Part shown: positions 50,666 through 60,933 of the stretch, piece after piece
How positions within the stretch are numbered: the first letter of the stretch is position 1
How the letters are laid out: each line of letters begins with the position of its first letter
Source of the DNA: Agromyces soli
GTDB lineage: Bacteria; Actinomycetota; Actinomycetes; Actinomycetales; Microbacteriaceae
NCBI RefSeq assembly: GCF_022811605.1
Contig: NZ_CP094533.1
Span: 2,914,001 to 2,978,000 of the forward strand
Length of the DNA: 64,000 nucleotides
Reading direction: 5' to 3'
Notes under the pieces: generated by a model
What the model was told of the DNA's origin: nothing
The model's database searches: none
Seen by the model: only the letters and a program-made list of their open reading frames with translations
Translations under genes and position numbers: made by a program

Positions 50666-51363
50666 CCCGCCCGCCGTTCTGCGCCGATCCGGCGGACCTC
50701 GGCCAGCGGCTGCACTTCGGCGAAGCCCCGCGCCTCCTCAGCGAGCCGGAGCCGCGCGCGTCGCCCGCTCGCGAAGCCCCCGCGACCGGAGGCGCGCACG
50801 AGCAGCTCGTGATCGGCGAGCAGGCCGTGCCCGCGCTCGAGCCCGCTCCAGCCGCTCGACTCGACGCCGAGGCTCGCCTCGCTGCCCGGCCAGCTGCCGG
50901 CCACGAGGAGGGCGGCGCCGCGCTCGCGGAGCCTGGCCGCGAGCCTGGACGCCTCGGCCGGCTGCACCCGGCCGCCGGGGCGGACCGCGACGAGGGGGAT
51001 GGCCTCGGCGAGTGTCGCGACGACGGTGAACCAGTGCCGCCCGGGCCGCGGCACGAGCGCGAGCCGGTCGAGGTCGAGTCCGAACCGCTCGGCCGCCTCG
51101 ACCCCGAACTCGGGGATGCCGACGACCGCGCACCAGCGCCCGGCGGCGCTCGCCTCGGCGAGCAGGGCCATCAGCACCGAGCCGGAGCCGTGCACCTCGG
51201 TGACGGTGCCCTCGCGCAGCGCCCCACCGGGGAGGAGTCCCGCGAACGCGGGATGGGTCGGCAGCGCGCGCCCCTCGAGCCTCGTCGCCTGCATGCCGTG
51301 GATGCGGCTCTGCAGCTCGGCGACCCGCTCGAGGCGGGTGCGCTGGGGAAGGGTCGAGGTCAC
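50662..51363 (-). CDS. imuA: ImuA', RecA-like mutasome component
   Basis: 233 residues from a GTG. A RecA-fold core resembling ImuA': LPGGALREGTVTEVHGSGSV occupies the Walker A position but without a full GxxxxGK(T/S) motif, VRPGGRVQPAEASRLAARLR follows. In mycobacteria ImuA' forms part of the mutasome with ImuB and DnaE2. First gene of the operon, with two LexA boxes 10-60 bases before the start codon. Confidence 0.88.
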   Translation of the reverse strand: MTSTLPQRTRLERVAELQSRIHGMQATRLEGRALPTHPAFAGLLPGGALREGTVTEVHGSGSVLMALLAEASAAGRWCAVVGIPEFGVEAAERFGLDLDRLALVPRPGRHWFTVVATLAEAIPLVAVRPGGRVQPAEASRLAARLRERGAALLVAGSWPGSEASLGVESSGWSGLERGHGLLADHELLVRASGRGGFASGRRARLRLAEEARGFAEVQPLAEVRRIGAERRAG

Positions 51364-51373
51364 TCATCCAGTT

Positions 51374-51389
51374 TCGAACAGAGATTCGA
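51374..51389. promoter_or_regulatory. LexA (SOS) box 1
   Basis: TCGAACAGAGATTCGA matches the actinobacterial LexA consensus TCGAAC-N4-GTTCGA with one difference. It lies 11 bases from the imuA start. Confidence 0.9.
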
Positions 51390-51406
51390 AAACGGCAAGT
51401 CCGCAA

Positions 51407-51422
51407 TCGAACAGGTATTCGA
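51407..51422. promoter_or_regulatory. LexA (SOS) box 2
   Basis: TCGAACAGGTATTCGA, also one difference from consensus, starts 33 bases (about three helical turns) from box 1, so two LexA dimers could bind the same face of the DNA. Confidence 0.9.
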
Positions 51423-51450
51423 CTCTCCGGATGGGTGGGCGAGGCCGGAA

Positions 51451-51488
51451 AACGCGAAAGGGCCGGATCTTTCGATCCGGCCCTTTCG
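51451..51488 (-). terminator. Intrinsic terminator of tRNA-Leu
   Basis: CGAAAGGGCCGGATC/GATCCGGCCCTTTCG (51455-51469 and 51474-51488) with a 4-base loop, followed on the minus strand by GCGTTTTCC. It separates the tRNA transcript from the LexA-controlled operon on the same strand. Confidence 0.9.
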
Positions 51489-51494
51489 ACCACG

Positions 51495-51579
51495 TGCGCG
51501 AGGGGGGACTTGAACCCCCACGCCCTATACGGGCACTAGCACCTCAAGCTAGCGCGTCTGCCAATTCCGCCACCCGCGC
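51495..51579 (-). tRNA. tRNA-Leu (anticodon GAG)
   Basis: 85 bases with a long variable arm (GCCCGTATAGGGC region), which marks class II. Acceptor GCGCGGG pairs with CTCGCGC (one G-T), anticodon stem CTAGC/GCTAG with loop TTGAGGT gives GAG, reading CUC/CUU. T-arm GGGTTCAAGTCCC. No CCA is encoded, in contrast to tRNA-Ala above. Confidence 0.96.
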
Positions 51580-51630
51580 GTGGTTTCCCGCTGATCTCTC
51601 AGCGGGCCGTAGAAGACATTAGCACGGTTT
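51580..51630 (-). promoter_or_regulatory. Promoter and leader hairpin of tRNA-Leu
   Basis: Minus strand: TAATGT (51624-51619) as -10, then a leader with the CCCGCTGA/TCAGCGGG hairpin (51587-51606) directly before the tRNA 5' end. Confidence 0.4.
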
Positions 51631-51779
51631 CGGAGGGCCGTTTGACCACCACGGGCGACCGCGGCATCCGCCCCTCCGAAAGCGCAGATCACGCTGCTGA
51701 AACTCGTTCCCCGAGGGGGCCGCGCCGGGAGAATCGGGGGAGTGGGGGAGAACGAGCCGGGCACGATAGCGTGGAGCGC

Positions 51780-53105
51780 ATGGCCGAGGCAGCGACGACC
51801 CCCGCGATCACCGACGAACTCGACGAGACGGCGAGCATCGCGCAGGAGCTGATCCGCTTCGACACCACGAACTACGGCGAGGGGCGCGCCAACGGCGAGC
51901 GCGAGGCCGCCGAGTACGTCGAGGCCAAGCTCTCCGCCCTCGGTCTCGCCCCGCAGCTGTTCGAGTCGGCTCCGCGCCGAGCGAGTGTCATCGCACGAGT
52001 GCCGGGCCGGAATCCCGAGAAGCCGGCGCTCGTGCTGCACGGCCACCTCGACGTGGTCCCCGCCGACCCGCGCAACTGGAGCGTCGACCCCTTCGCGGGC
52101 GAGGTGCGCGACGGCATGCTCTGGGGTCGCGGCGCGGTGGACATGAAGGACATGGACGCCATGATGCTGACGGCGCTCGGCGACATCCTGCGCAGCGGCC
52201 GCCAGCCGGAGCGCGAGCTCGTCGTCGCGTTCTTCGCCGACGAGGAGGCCGGCGGCGACTACGGCGCGCACTGGCTCGTCGAGCACCACCCCGAGCTCTT
52301 CGCCGGCGCCACCGAGGCGATCAGCGAGGTCGGCGGCTACTCCATCACCGTCGGCGGCACCCGGGCCTACCTGCTGCAGACGGGGGAGAAGTCCCTGCTC
52401 TGGGTGCGGCTCGTCGCCACCGGCACGGCCGCGCACGGCTCCCGACTCATCCACGACAACGCCGTCACGAAGCTCGCCGAGGCCGTCGCCCGCATCGGCC
52501 GTACGGAGTGGCCGCTGCGCCTCACCGGCACCACCACGGAGCTCCTCGCCGCCGTCGCCGGAGTGCTCGGCGTCGACCCCCAGCAGGTCTCGCCCGACGA
52601 GCTCGCCCTCGCCACCGGTTCCGCCTCGGGCTTCATCACCGCGACGCTGCGCACGACGACCAACCCGACGCTGCTCGAGGCCGGCTACAAGCACAACGTC
52701 ATCCCCGACCGGGCCGAGGCGCTCGTCGACATCCGCACCCTCCCGGGCGAGGAGGACGAGGTGCTCGCCGCGATCCGCGCGCTCGCCGGCGACGACGTCG
52801 AGGTCGAGATCGTGCACCGTGACGTCGGCCTCGAGGCATCCACGACCGGCCCGCTCGTCGACGCGGTCGCCGGGGCGATCGGCCGGCACGACCCCGGCGC
52901 CCCGGTGTTCCCGTACCTGCTCTCGGGCGGCACCGACAACAAGGCGCTCTCCAGGCTCGGCATCGCCGGCTACGGCTTCGCGCCGCTCCGACTGCCCGAG
53001 AACATCGATTTCCCGGCGATGTTCCACGGCGTCGACGAGCGCGTGCCGCTCGACGCGCTCTCCTTCGGGCATCGCGTGCTTCGCGACCTGCTGCTCGAAT
53101 ACTGA
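51780..53105 (+). CDS. M20-family metallopeptidase
   Basis: 441 residues. Metal-binding motif [10 protein letters not shown] (His/Asp), [14 protein letters not shown] (Asp), [15 protein letters not shown] (Glu-Glu catalytic/metal), and a C-terminal His ([10 protein letters not shown]). M20/M25/M40 hydrolases such as succinyl-diaminopimelate desuccinylase, carboxypeptidases and acylases share this; a dipeptidase or carboxypeptidase-like role is more likely than DapE given the 440-residue length. -10 TAGCGT (51767-51772) seven bases before the ATG points to a leaderless mRNA. Confidence 0.88.
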   Translation: MAEAATTPAITDELDETASIAQELIRFDTTNYGEGRANGEREAAEYVEAKLSALGLAPQLFESAPRRASVIARVPGRNPEKPALVLHGHLDVVPADPRNWSVDPFAGEVRDGMLWGRGAVDMKDMDAMMLTALGDILRSGRQPERELVVAFFADEEAGGDYGAHWLVEHHPELFAGATEAISEVGGYSITVGGTRAYLLQTGEKSLLWVRLVATGTAAHGSRLIHDNAVTKLAEAVARIGRTEWPLRLTGTTTELLAAVAGVLGVDPQQVSPDELALATGSASGFITATLRTTTNPTLLEAGYKHNVIPDRAEALVDIRTLPGEEDEVLAAIRALAGDDVEVEIVHRDVGLEASTTGPLVDAVAGAIGRHDPGAPVFPYLLSGGTDNKALSRLGIAGYGFAPLRLPENIDFPAMFHGVDERVPLDALSFGHRVLRDLLLEY

Positions 53106-53175
53106 GCCCTCCCGCGGAGGGGGCTTACGATCGTCTCCGTCGCCGCACGCCACCGACCGAACGGACACACGACAC

Positions 53176-53994
53176 GTGATCGAAGCCCTCATCCTCGGGT
53201 TCGTCCAGGGACTGACCGAGTTCCTCCCCATCTCCTCGAGCGCGCACCTGCGCATCCTGGGTGAGCTCCTGCCTGGCGCGCAGGACCCGGGCGCGGCGTT
53301 CACCGCCATCACCCAGATCGGCACCGAGGCGGCGGTCGTCGTGTTCTTCTGGCGCGACATCGTGCGGATCATCTCGCACTGGTTCGGCTCGTTCACGGGC
53401 CGGGTGCCGCGGAACGACCCCGACGCCCGGATGGGCTGGCTCATCATCGTCGGCTCGATCCCGATCGTGGCGCTCGGCGTGCTCTTCCAGGACGAGATCG
53501 AGACGACCTTCCGCTCGCTCTGGATCGTCGCGACGATGCTCATCGTCTTCGGCATCATCCTCGGTCTCGCCGACTGGGCCGGCCGCAAGACCCGCACCCT
53601 CCGGGAGCTGAACGTGCCGCACGGCATCCTGTTCGGCTTCGCGCAGGCGCTCGCGCTCATCCCCGGCGTCTCGCGCTCGGGCGGCACGATCTCGATGGGG
53701 CTCTTCCTCGGCTACGAGCGGGCCGCCGCCGCGCGCTACGCGTTCCTGCTGGCGATCCCCGCCGTCTTCGGCTCGGGCTTCTACCAGCTCTTCAAGAGCA
53801 TCGGCGAACCGAGCGTCTACGGGCTCGTCGAGACGGGCGCGGCGACGCTCGTCGCCTTCGTCGTGGGGCTGCTCGTCATCGCGTTCTTCATGAACTACAT
53901 CTCGAAGCGCAGCTTCCTGCCCTTCGTGATCTACCGGATCCTGCTCGGCGGGCTGCTGCTCGTGCTGCTCGGCACGGGCGTGCTGAGCGCCTGA
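53176..53994 (+). CDS. uppP: Undecaprenyl-diphosphatase (UppP/BacA)
   Basis: 272 residues, about eight membrane segments. Catalytic motifs [15 protein letters not shown] (near the start) and [16 protein letters not shown]. Recycles undecaprenyl diphosphate to undecaprenyl phosphate for peptidoglycan synthesis; confers bacitracin resistance in other bacteria. GTG start chosen because the family begins [15 protein letters not shown]. Follows the M20 gene by 70 bases. Confidence 0.95.
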   Translation: MIEALILGFVQGLTEFLPISSSAHLRILGELLPGAQDPGAAFTAITQIGTEAAVVVFFWRDIVRIISHWFGSFTGRVPRNDPDARMGWLIIVGSIPIVALGVLFQDEIETTFRSLWIVATMLIVFGIILGLADWAGRKTRTLRELNVPHGILFGFAQALALIPGVSRSGGTISMGLFLGYERAAAARYAFLLAIPAVFGSGFYQLFKSIGEPSVYGLVETGAATLVAFVVGLLVIAFFMNYISKRSFLPFVIYRILLGGLLLVLLGTGVLSA

Positions 53995-54000
53995 GCCCCG

Positions 54001-54034
54001 CCCGGGTCAGCCCGCCCGGGTCAGCCCTCCCGGG

Positions 54035-54050
<16 letters not shown>
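54001..54050. repeat. 14-base tandem repeat between uppP and the PAC2 gene
   Basis: The unit CCCGGGTCAGCCC-(G/T) occurs at 54001, 54015 and 54029, with a partial fourth copy at 54043. Each full copy carries TCA; only the one at 54035-54037 is the in-frame stop of the PAC2 gene. The palindromic CCCGGG recurs four times. Confidence 0.85.
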
Positions 54051-56738
<2,688 letters not shown>

Positions 56739-56799
56739 GCTTTCATCGCTCACCGCCGCCCAGGCGGCATCCGTGACCGCATCCCAGAATCGAGGATCC

Positions 56800-57774
56800 G
56801 TGCGCTCGTCTCTCGCGCTCATCGCCGCCCTCGGCGTCGCCGTCGCCCTCTCCGCCTGCTCGACCGGACCCGCACCCGAGGCCGGCCCCGGCGCCTCGAC
56901 CGAGGCGGTCACCGTGACGGGCGAGTTCGGCTCCGAGCCGAAGGTGACGTTCCCCACCCCGCTGACGCCGACCGAGACCCAGTGCGAGGTGCTGCACGAG
57001 GGCGAGGGCGACTCCATCGCGGAGGGCCAGCTCGTCGAGGTGGCGTTCGTCGCGTACGACGGCGGCACCGGCGAGAAGCTCGGCGGCGGCGGCTTCGGCG
57101 ATGCGGGCGGCCAGCTGATGACGCGGGGCGGCTCCGACTCGGTCCCGGCCTTCGACAAGGGCCTCAGCTGCGCCAGCGAGGGCTCGCGCGTCATGTTCGT
57201 CGCGGCCGACTACGACGCGAGCGGGGCCGGAGAGCCCACTCCGGGCGCCGACCCGAAGAACGGCGTGGTGTTCGTCCTCGACGTGCTCCGCGCCTTCCCG
57301 ATGAAGGCCGAGGGCGCCCCGCAGCTCACCCGCGACGGATTCCCCGCGGTCGTGCTCGCGCCCGACGGCCGTCCCGGCATCACGGTGCCGAAGTCCGACC
57401 CGCCCGCCGACGCGAAGCAGACCACCGCGGTCGAGACGCTCAAGGGCGGCAACGGCCCGGTCGTGAAGGACGGCGACACGGTCGTCGTGCAGTTCACCGC
57501 CGTGAACTGGGACGACAACCAGGTCATCGAGGAGCTCTCCACCTGGGACCAGGGAACGCCCGCGCGGGTCGGCGCGACGAGCGACGCGGCGACGGCGATG
57601 CAGATCGGCCTCCCCGTCGGCTTCACGAAGTCGCTCATCGGCCAGCAGGTCGGCTCGCAGCTCGGCCTCATCATCCCGGCGAGCGAGGCGTACGGCGAGC
57701 AGGGGGCCGGCAACGGGGTCATCGCCCCGAACGCCACGCTCTTCTTCGTGGTCGACATCCTGGGCGTCCTCTGA
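56800..57774 (+). CDS. FKBP-type peptidyl-prolyl isomerase lipoprotein
   Basis: 324 residues. A short N-terminus with lipobox VALSAC (Cys about residue 20), then two FKBP-like domains: residues about 60-175 (weak) and 205-324 (strong, DGDTVVVQFTAVNW and SQLGLIIPASEAYGEQG). Predicted extracytoplasmic folding helper. GTG at 56800 is preceded by GAGGAT; the ORF start at 56728 lies inside trmI. Followed at once by pafB under its own promoter. Confidence 0.85.
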   Translation: MRSSLALIAALGVAVALSACSTGPAPEAGPGASTEAVTVTGEFGSEPKVTFPTPLTPTETQCEVLHEGEGDSIAEGQLVEVAFVAYDGGTGEKLGGGGFGDAGGQLMTRGGSDSVPAFDKGLSCASEGSRVMFVAADYDASGAGEPTPGADPKNGVVFVLDVLRAFPMKAEGAPQLTRDGFPAVVLAPDGRPGITVPKSDPPADAKQTTAVETLKGGNGPVVKDGDTVVVQFTAVNWDDNQVIEELSTWDQGTPARVGATSDAATAMQIGLPVGFTKSLIGQQVGSQLGLIIPASEAYGEQGAGNGVIAPNATLFFVVDILGVL

Positions 57775-57810
57775 TTCCCGCGCGGCGGCGACCGGCCCCG
57801 GCCGGTTCAG

Positions 57811-57816
57811 TATGAT
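57811..57816 (+). promoter_or_regulatory. -10 element of pafB
   Basis: TATGAT, seven bases before the GTG at 57824; it contains the competing ATG of the frame at 57812, which is therefore not a start. Confidence 0.55.
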
Positions 57817-57823
57817 CGCTGCT

Positions 57824-58840
57824 GTGGCGGAGAAGTCTCGGGGAACGCCCCGCATCCAGGTCGAGGACCGCCTCTTCAGCCTCGTGCTCGCGCTGCTCGC
57901 GACCGAGACCGGGCTGCTGAAGTCGGAGATCCTGTCGACCGTGCGCGGCTACGCCGAGCGCTACGACCCGTCCGGGGCGAACGCGAGCCTCGAGCGCCAG
58001 TTCGAGCGCGACAAGGACGAGGTGCGCGAGCTCGGCATCCCGCTCGAGACCATCGAGTCGCCCGATCGCCCGGGCGACAACCAGTCCCTTCGCTACCGCA
58101 TCCCCAAGGGCCGCTACGACCTGCCCGACGAGGTCACCTTCACCCCCGACGAGCTCGCCCTGCTGGGCCTCGCCGCCGAAGTGTGGCGCGAGGCATCCCT
58201 CTCCTCCGACTCGCAGCGCGCCCTCACGAAGCTGCGCGCCCTCGGCATCGAGCCGCGCGAGCCGGTCATCGGCTACGCCCCTCGGCTGCGGGTGCGCGAC
58301 GCCGCCTTCGAGCCGCTGCGCCAGGCGCTCGACCGCCGGCAGGCGGTCTCCTTCCGCTACTTCAAGCCCGGCGAGCCCGCCCCGCGCCTCCGCCGCGTCG
58401 AGCCGTATGCGGTCGTGCTGCACGAGGGCCGCTGGCATCTGCACGGCCGCGACCGCGACGCCGACGGCCTGCGCACCTACCTGCTCTCCCGCATCGTCGG
58501 CCCCGTCGAGGTGCTGACCGGCGTCTCCTTCGAGGCGCCGCCCGCCGACGTGCAGGACCGCATCCTCGGCGAGCTCGAGGCGCTCCGGCTGCAGAACACG
58601 GCCGACCTGGCCGTCGCCGCCGGCAGCGACGCCGAGGTCCGTCTCGGCAAGCGCGCCGTGCTCCGCGACGACGACCGCGGAGTGATCAGCCTGCACTACA
58701 CCGACGCGGCCGTCTTCGCCGACGAACTCGCCGCCTACGGCCCTGAGGTGCGCGTGCTCTCGCCGGCCGAGCTCCGCGACGCGGTCCAGGCGCGGCTCGC
58801 GATCGTCGCGGCTGCGCACGACGAGGCGGGGGAGAGCTGA
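57824..58840 (+). CDS. pafB: PafB, WYL-domain transcriptional regulator
   Basis: 338 residues from GTG. N-terminal winged-helix (about 10-80), then a WYL domain with RQAVSFRYFKPGEP and the Arg/Tyr-rich VEPYAVVLHEGRWHLHGRDRD, and a C-terminal WCX domain. PafBC controls the LexA-independent DNA-damage response in mycobacteria. The stop overlaps the pafC ATG (TGATG), so PafB and PafC are made together, as expected for the heterodimer. Confidence 0.92.
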   Translation: MAEKSRGTPRIQVEDRLFSLVLALLATETGLLKSEILSTVRGYAERYDPSGANASLERQFERDKDEVRELGIPLETIESPDRPGDNQSLRYRIPKGRYDLPDEVTFTPDELALLGLAAEVWREASLSSDSQRALTKLRALGIEPREPVIGYAPRLRVRDAAFEPLRQALDRRQAVSFRYFKPGEPAPRLRRVEPYAVVLHEGRWHLHGRDRDADGLRTYLLSRIVGPVEVLTGVSFEAPPADVQDRILGELEALRLQNTADLAVAAGSDAEVRLGKRAVLRDDDRGVISLHYTDAAVFADELAAYGPEVRVLSPAELRDAVQARLAIVAAAHDEAGES

Positions 58841-59850
58841 TGGCCGCACGCAAGCCGCTGCGCGCCTCCGACAAGCTCGTGTTCCTGCTCGCCTTCGTGC
58901 CGTACCTCCTCGAGCGGCGGGTGGTCGACGTGTCCGAGGCGGCGGAGTACTTCGGCCTCGGCGAGGGCGAGATCCGCGACGCGGTCCGTCTGATCGCGAC
59001 CTCGGGCCTGCCGGGCGAGACCGGCACCTACCAGCCGAACGACCTGTTCGACATCGACTGGGACTCCTTCGAGGACGACGACGTCATCGTGATCGTGCAC
59101 CACGTCGCGATCGACGACGCGCCCCGCCTGTCGGCGCGCGAGGCGAGCGCGCTCATCGCCGGCCTGCAGTACCTCTCTGCGTCCCCGGAGAACGCGGGCA
59201 GCGCCAGGCTCGCGGCCCTGCTCGAGAAGCTCCGGCTCGGCACCACCGGCGCCCCCACGCAGCTCGCGGTGGCCGAGACGGAGGCGGATGCCTCGCTCGC
59301 CCGCATCCGCGAGGCGGTCGCCGCCGGACGCCAGCTCGAGTTCGACTACCGCAATGCGCTGGGGGAGCGGGCCAGGCGCCGCGTCGACCCGCTCCGCATC
59401 GCGTCCCTCGGGGCCGACTGGTATCTCCAGGCGTACGACCACGGCCGGGAGGACATGCGCAACTTCCGCGTCGATCGGATGACCGGGCTGCTCGTGAGCG
59501 AACGGCCGATCGCCGACCACAGCGGCCGCGAGGTGCCCGACACCCTCTTCCACGGCTCCGACACCGACCTCGACGTCGTGGTCGACGTCGCCGAGGAGAC
59601 GCTGCCGCTGCTCGCCGACTATCTGGCCGACTCCAGCAGTGAGCCGGCGGGCGACCGGCTGCGGGTGACGCTGCGCGTGGCGCACTATCACGGCCTCAAG
59701 CGCCTCATCGCGGGACTGCCGGGGCTCGTCACGGTGGTCGCGCCCGCCGAGGCCAGGGCCGCGGTCGCGGAGTGGGCGCGCGCGGGCCTCGCCGGCTACG
59801 AGACCCCGGACGTCCCGACTGGCGGCTCCGGCATTGGTCCGACCGGCTAG
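58840..59850 (+). CDS. pafC: PafC, WYL-domain transcriptional regulator
   Basis: 336 residues. Winged-helix N-terminus (KLVFLLAFVPYLLERRVVDV), WYL domain around RQLEFDYRNALGERARRRVDPLRI and QAYDHGREDMRNFRVDRM, WCX C-terminus. Partner of PafB. Unlike mycobacteria, no pafA or prcBA gene is in this window; they may lie to the left or elsewhere. TAG stop overlaps the -10 of tatA. Confidence 0.92.
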   Translation: MAARKPLRASDKLVFLLAFVPYLLERRVVDVSEAAEYFGLGEGEIRDAVRLIATSGLPGETGTYQPNDLFDIDWDSFEDDDVIVIVHHVAIDDAPRLSAREASALIAGLQYLSASPENAGSARLAALLEKLRLGTTGAPTQLAVAETEADASLARIREAVAAGRQLEFDYRNALGERARRRVDPLRIASLGADWYLQAYDHGREDMRNFRVDRMTGLLVSERPIADHSGREVPDTLFHGSDTDLDVVVDVAEETLPLLADYLADSSSEPAGDRLRVTLRVAHYHGLKRLIAGLPGLVTVVAPAEARAAVAEWARAGLAGYETPDVPTGGSGIGPTG

Positions 59851-59853
59851 ACT
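59848..59853 (+). promoter_or_regulatory. -10 element overlapping the pafC stop codon
   Basis: TAGACT, with first three bases the pafC stop. It gives a leader of about 30 bases before tatA. Confidence 0.5.
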
Positions 59854-59889
59854 GATCCCCACGAGTTTCCGAACATTGGACGAGCCCCC

Positions 59890-60120
59890 ATGTTTCAAGG
59901 TTTCACCGGTTGGCACGCGCTGATCATCCTTGTGGTCATCCTGCTGCTGTTCGGCGCGCCCAAGCTGCCCGCCCTCGCCCGCAGCCTCGGCCAGTCGATG
60001 AAGATCCTGAAGAGCGAAGTCCGTTCCGACCAGTCCGGCGAGGACGCCGCTGACGGCACGGGCGCCTCGGGCGAGCAGCAGCCCAAGGCGGGCAGCACGG
60101 ACTCCGGCAAGAACGCCTGA
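59890..60120 (+). CDS. tatA: Twin-arginine translocase subunit TatA
   Basis: 76 residues. A single N-terminal transmembrane helix (WHALIILVVILLLFGAPKLP) with FGAPKLPALARSLGQSMK amphipathic helix, then a charged, disordered C-terminus. Forms the TatA pore with TatC for export of folded proteins. tatC follows after six bases. Confidence 0.95.
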   Translation: MFQGFTGWHALIILVVILLLFGAPKLPALARSLGQSMKILKSEVRSDQSGEDAADGTGASGEQQPKAGSTDSGKNA

Positions 60121-60126
60121 CCTCCC

Positions 60127-60924
60127 GTGACCGCGGTGAGAGAGCGCGGTGAGAAGAACCGCGAGAAGCGGATGTCGCTCGGCGCGCATCTGATCGAGCT
60201 GCGCAAGCGGCTCTTCATCTCCGCCATCGCCATCGTCGTCGGCGCCGTCGGCGGCTGGATCCTCACCGACCTGTTCGTGTGGGACGCCATCCAAGAACCC
60301 GTGCACCGGGTCGCGGAGGCGACCGGCAAGCAGGCCGAGATCGTCTTCCCGACGATCGGCAGCGCCTTCGACCTGCGTCTGCAGATCGCGTTCACCATCG
60401 GCATCGTGCTCTCGAGCCCGGTGTGGCTCTACCAGATCTTCGCCTTCCTGGTGCCCGGGCTGAACACCCGCGAGCGCAAGTTCACGCTCGCGTTCTTCGC
60501 CTCGGCGATCCCGCTCTTCCTGCTCGGCTGCGCAGCCGGCTGGTTCGTGCTGCCGAACATCGTGAAGGTGATGACGAGCTTCGTGCCCGACACCTCGCCG
60601 GCCTGGCTGACCGCGAAGGAGTACGTCGACTTCGTGCTGAAGCTCGTGCTCGCAATCGGCGTCGCCTTCGTCGTGCCGGTGTTCATCGTGCTGCTGAACT
60701 ACGCGGGCATCTTCAGCGCCGCCGCGATCCTCAAGGCGTGGCGGGTGGCCATCCTCGTGATCATCCTGTTCACCGCGATCGCGACCCCGTCGGCCGACGT
60801 CGTGTCGATGTTCCTGCTCGCGATCCCGATGATCCTGCTCTACTTCGTGGCCTGGTTCCTCTCGTTCCTGCACGATCGCCGTGTCGCGAAGCGGAATGCC
60901 GCCGAGTTCGGGGCGGCTGTCTAG
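60127..60924 (+). CDS. tatC: Twin-arginine translocase subunit TatC
   Basis: 265 residues, six membrane segments. HLIELRKRLFISAIAIVVGA at the N-terminus and FAFLVPGLNTRERKFTLAFF in the middle are typical. TatC recognises the RR signal peptide. A GTG at 60127 starts the N-terminal extension; the conserved core begins at MSLGAHLIELRKR. TAG stop is part of TAGGCT, the -10 of helY. Confidence 0.95.
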   Translation: MTAVRERGEKNREKRMSLGAHLIELRKRLFISAIAIVVGAVGGWILTDLFVWDAIQEPVHRVAEATGKQAEIVFPTIGSAFDLRLQIAFTIGIVLSSPVWLYQIFAFLVPGLNTRERKFTLAFFASAIPLFLLGCAAGWFVLPNIVKVMTSFVPDTSPAWLTAKEYVDFVLKLVLAIGVAFVVPVFIVLLNYAGIFSAAAILKAWRVAILVIILFTAIATPSADVVSMFLLAIPMILLYFVAWFLSFLHDRRVAKRNAAEFGAAV

Positions 60925-60927
60925 GCT
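60922..60927 (+). promoter_or_regulatory. -10 element overlapping the tatC stop codon
   Basis: TAGGCT; the GTG of helY is six bases downstream, so a leaderless mRNA is expected. Confidence 0.55.
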
Positions 60928-60933
60928 GGACGG

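Noticed and set aside
57812-57823. ATG at 57812 as pafB start
   Set aside because: This ATG lies inside the TATGAT -10 hexamer; the GTG at 57824 has the proper leaderless spacing and family N-terminus.
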